DNA from: Micavibrio sp. UBA5703
GTDB taxonomy: Bacteria > Pseudomonadota > Alphaproteobacteria > Micavibrionales > Micavibrionaceae
Length of the DNA stretch: 16,640 nt
Assembly: GCA_002420015.1 (NCBI GenBank)
Contig: DIHF01000067.1
Location: 48,851 to 65,490 of the forward strand
Reading direction: 5' to 3'
The notes under the pieces: generated by a model
The model's database searches: none
The model's input: the letters and a program-made list of their open reading frames with translations, nothing else
Told to the model about the DNA's origin: nothing
Shown here: piece by piece, positions 15,592 through 16,640 of the stretch
How the letters are laid out: every line of letters begins with the position of its first letter
Position numbering within the stretch: position 1 is the first letter of the stretch
Made by a program: the position numbers and the translations under genes

Positions 15592-16640
15592 CGTACCCAA
15601 TTTGTCTGACTGTTTGGCCGCATTATATTATCCCTTTTTTCCTCGGTAGGCTTGTTAAGGCTCAGCAATATACCCGCCGATATACCTGCAATAAGATAGA
15701 TGGTGAATCCAAGATCAAACACGGTCGATGAGAGCAATGCACCGATCAGGTTCGCGACAACACCTTTGCGGCAGGCCCGCACAATGGTTGTTTCATGCTT
15801 GCCGGGCAGTTCGGCCGAGGGAAGGCGCGTCGCTTTTGTGATAAAAAGAAAATATAAAATCGTTCCGGCCAATCCTGTATTTGACAGCAGGACCAGCAAA
15901 AAGCTTGAGGCACGGGTGCTGCCAAAACCGATTCCCAGGCCATAGGAGTCCAGAAAACTGTTCCAGGCAGTGCGGTTCCAGAAGGATCTTTCTATCCCCG
16001 ATTGTGAATCCATTTTGTCAAATATCAATTGATCCAGAATGCCTGTTTTCAAATTTATGAAGTACAGGAGCGTGGATAAAGCAATTCCGCAGAAAAGAAA
16101 AACTGTGCTGAATGATAGAAATGCCCCTGCCTCACCCCTTTTTAGCAGACTTAAGAGGTGTGAGCCGAACATCCACAGCAGATAAACCGCTAAACCGACA
16201 TAGCCTGTCGTTGAAACGGAAAGAACGATCATGAAAAAAGCCGTTAACGCGAAGAATCCGGAAATTTTTCGGTGAATGCCATCCGTAAACAGGGAAAAAT
16301 TAAGAGCAAGCAGGACCAGATTGTAAGTTGCAAAAAATGAGGCTTCCGTAAAAGAGCCTGTCATTCTCTTGATGCCTGCAAACTCTACATTGGTCAGCAA
16401 AACATAATTTCCATTCCTTATAAAGGACAGGATATCCTTCATGCCTGCGTAATAGCCGACGAAATCGGCAATCGAAATGATGATATTGGCACCGGTAACA
16501 ATGAAGATTAATTGATAAACGGATTGAAGGCGTCCTTTCTCAAAAATCTTCATCGATGAAAAAAAGCATATTGCTCCTGCAACGGCATACAGGGTTTGCG
16601 TGATGTTTCCCGCGCCGGGTGCCAGTGGTCTTGCGTATTT
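15588..16640 (-). CDS. Wzy-like O-antigen/EPS polymerase, 5' end beyond the window
   Basis: This integral membrane protein is predicted to polymerise EPS repeat units in the periplasm. An ATG lies at 16553, but the frame stays open upstream to the right edge and encodes a further hydrophobic helix (ITQTLYAVAGAICFF). The gene therefore almost certainly starts outside the window, and at least 350 residues are visible. Many membrane helices are present. A periplasmic-loop region carries SQSGIERSFWNRTAWNSF followed by YGLGIGFGSTRASS and SNTGLAGTILY, the R...W / GxGxG.. S / G pattern of O-antigen ligase/polymerase (Wzy_C-like) proteins. A GSFTEASFFA motif occurs about 95 residues from the visible start. 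The C-terminus is short and basic. It is convergent with the flippase, overlapping at the stops. WaaL-type ligase is the main alternative; context favours polymerase. Confidence 0.83.
   Translation of the reverse strand, partial: KYARPLAPGAGNITQTLYAVAGAICFFSSMKIFEKGRLQSVYQLIFIVTGANIIISIADFVGYYAGMKDILSFIRNGNYVLLTNVEFAGIKRMTGSFTEASFFATYNLVLLALNFSLFTDGIHRKISGFFALTAFFMIVLSVSTTGYVGLAVYLLWMFGSHLLSLLKRGEAGAFLSFSTVFLFCGIALSTLLYFINLKTGILDQLIFDKMDSQSGIERSFWNRTAWNSFLDSYGLGIGFGSTRASSFLLVLLSNTGLAGTILYFLFITKATRLPSAELPGKHETTIVRACRKGVVANLIGALLSSTVFDLGFTIYLIAGISAGILLSLNKPTEEKRDNIMRPNSQTNWVR

Noticed and set aside
1..16640. CRISPR array, insertion sequence or phage integration site
   Set aside because: No spaced repeat array, transposase or integrase frame was seen. 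The tRNA fragment lacks the 3' end where integration would be judged.

Overview
The window looks like part of a chromosome from a Gram-negative bacterium, most likely an alphaproteobacterium. The evidence is a tRNA-Arg(ACG) fragment, outer-membrane export proteins, and a VPLPA-type PEP-CTERM sorting tail. No plasmid, phage or insertion-sequence gene was seen. From about 3.2 kb to the right edge the window is one exopolysaccharide (EPS) locus of the exosortase/PEP-CTERM-associated type. The exosortase itself, the initiating sugar transferase and any Prs regulators are not in the window.

Layout. Positions 1-39 hold the 5' half of a tRNA-Arg on the minus strand, with a candidate promoter at 83-111. 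At 285-1562 (+) lies a secreted coiled-coil protein with an OmpA-like C-terminal domain. At 1719-3161 (+) lies an AT-richer gene for a 480-residue protein I do not recognise. A four-gene minus-strand operon runs from 7537 down to 3158: short Wza-like export protein, outer-membrane beta-barrel, Wzz-like chain-length protein, and CpsD-like tyrosine kinase. A bidirectional terminator (7640-7665) separates it from a minus-strand gene for a PEP-CTERM surface protein (7691-8335). Divergently, 8553-13072 (+) holds a PrsT-like TPR lipoprotein overlapping (ATGA) a 714-residue two-domain glycosyltransferase. Then follow a polysaccharide pyruvyl transferase (-), a Wzx flippase (+) and a Wzy-like polymerase (-) that runs off the right edge.

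How the genes fit together. Lipid-linked repeat units would be extended by the glycosyltransferase, decorated with pyruvate, flipped by Wzx and polymerised by Wzy. The chain-length protein and its kinase would control length, and the Wza-like protein with the beta-barrel would export the polymer. PrsT and the PEP-CTERM protein tie the polymer to a protein-sorting system.

Most notable observation. The glycosyltransferase is a fusion of a GumK homologue (GT70, glucuronosyltransferase) and a GumI-like domain (GT94-type, beta-mannosyltransferase). These are two consecutive steps of xanthan side-chain assembly. A good Shine-Dalgarno sequence and ATG survive at the junction. With the pyruvyl transferase this predicts a xanthan-like, pyruvylated acidic side chain made by a PEP-CTERM-type EPS locus. 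All three tail-to-tail gene pairs overlap at their stop codons with no terminator between them.
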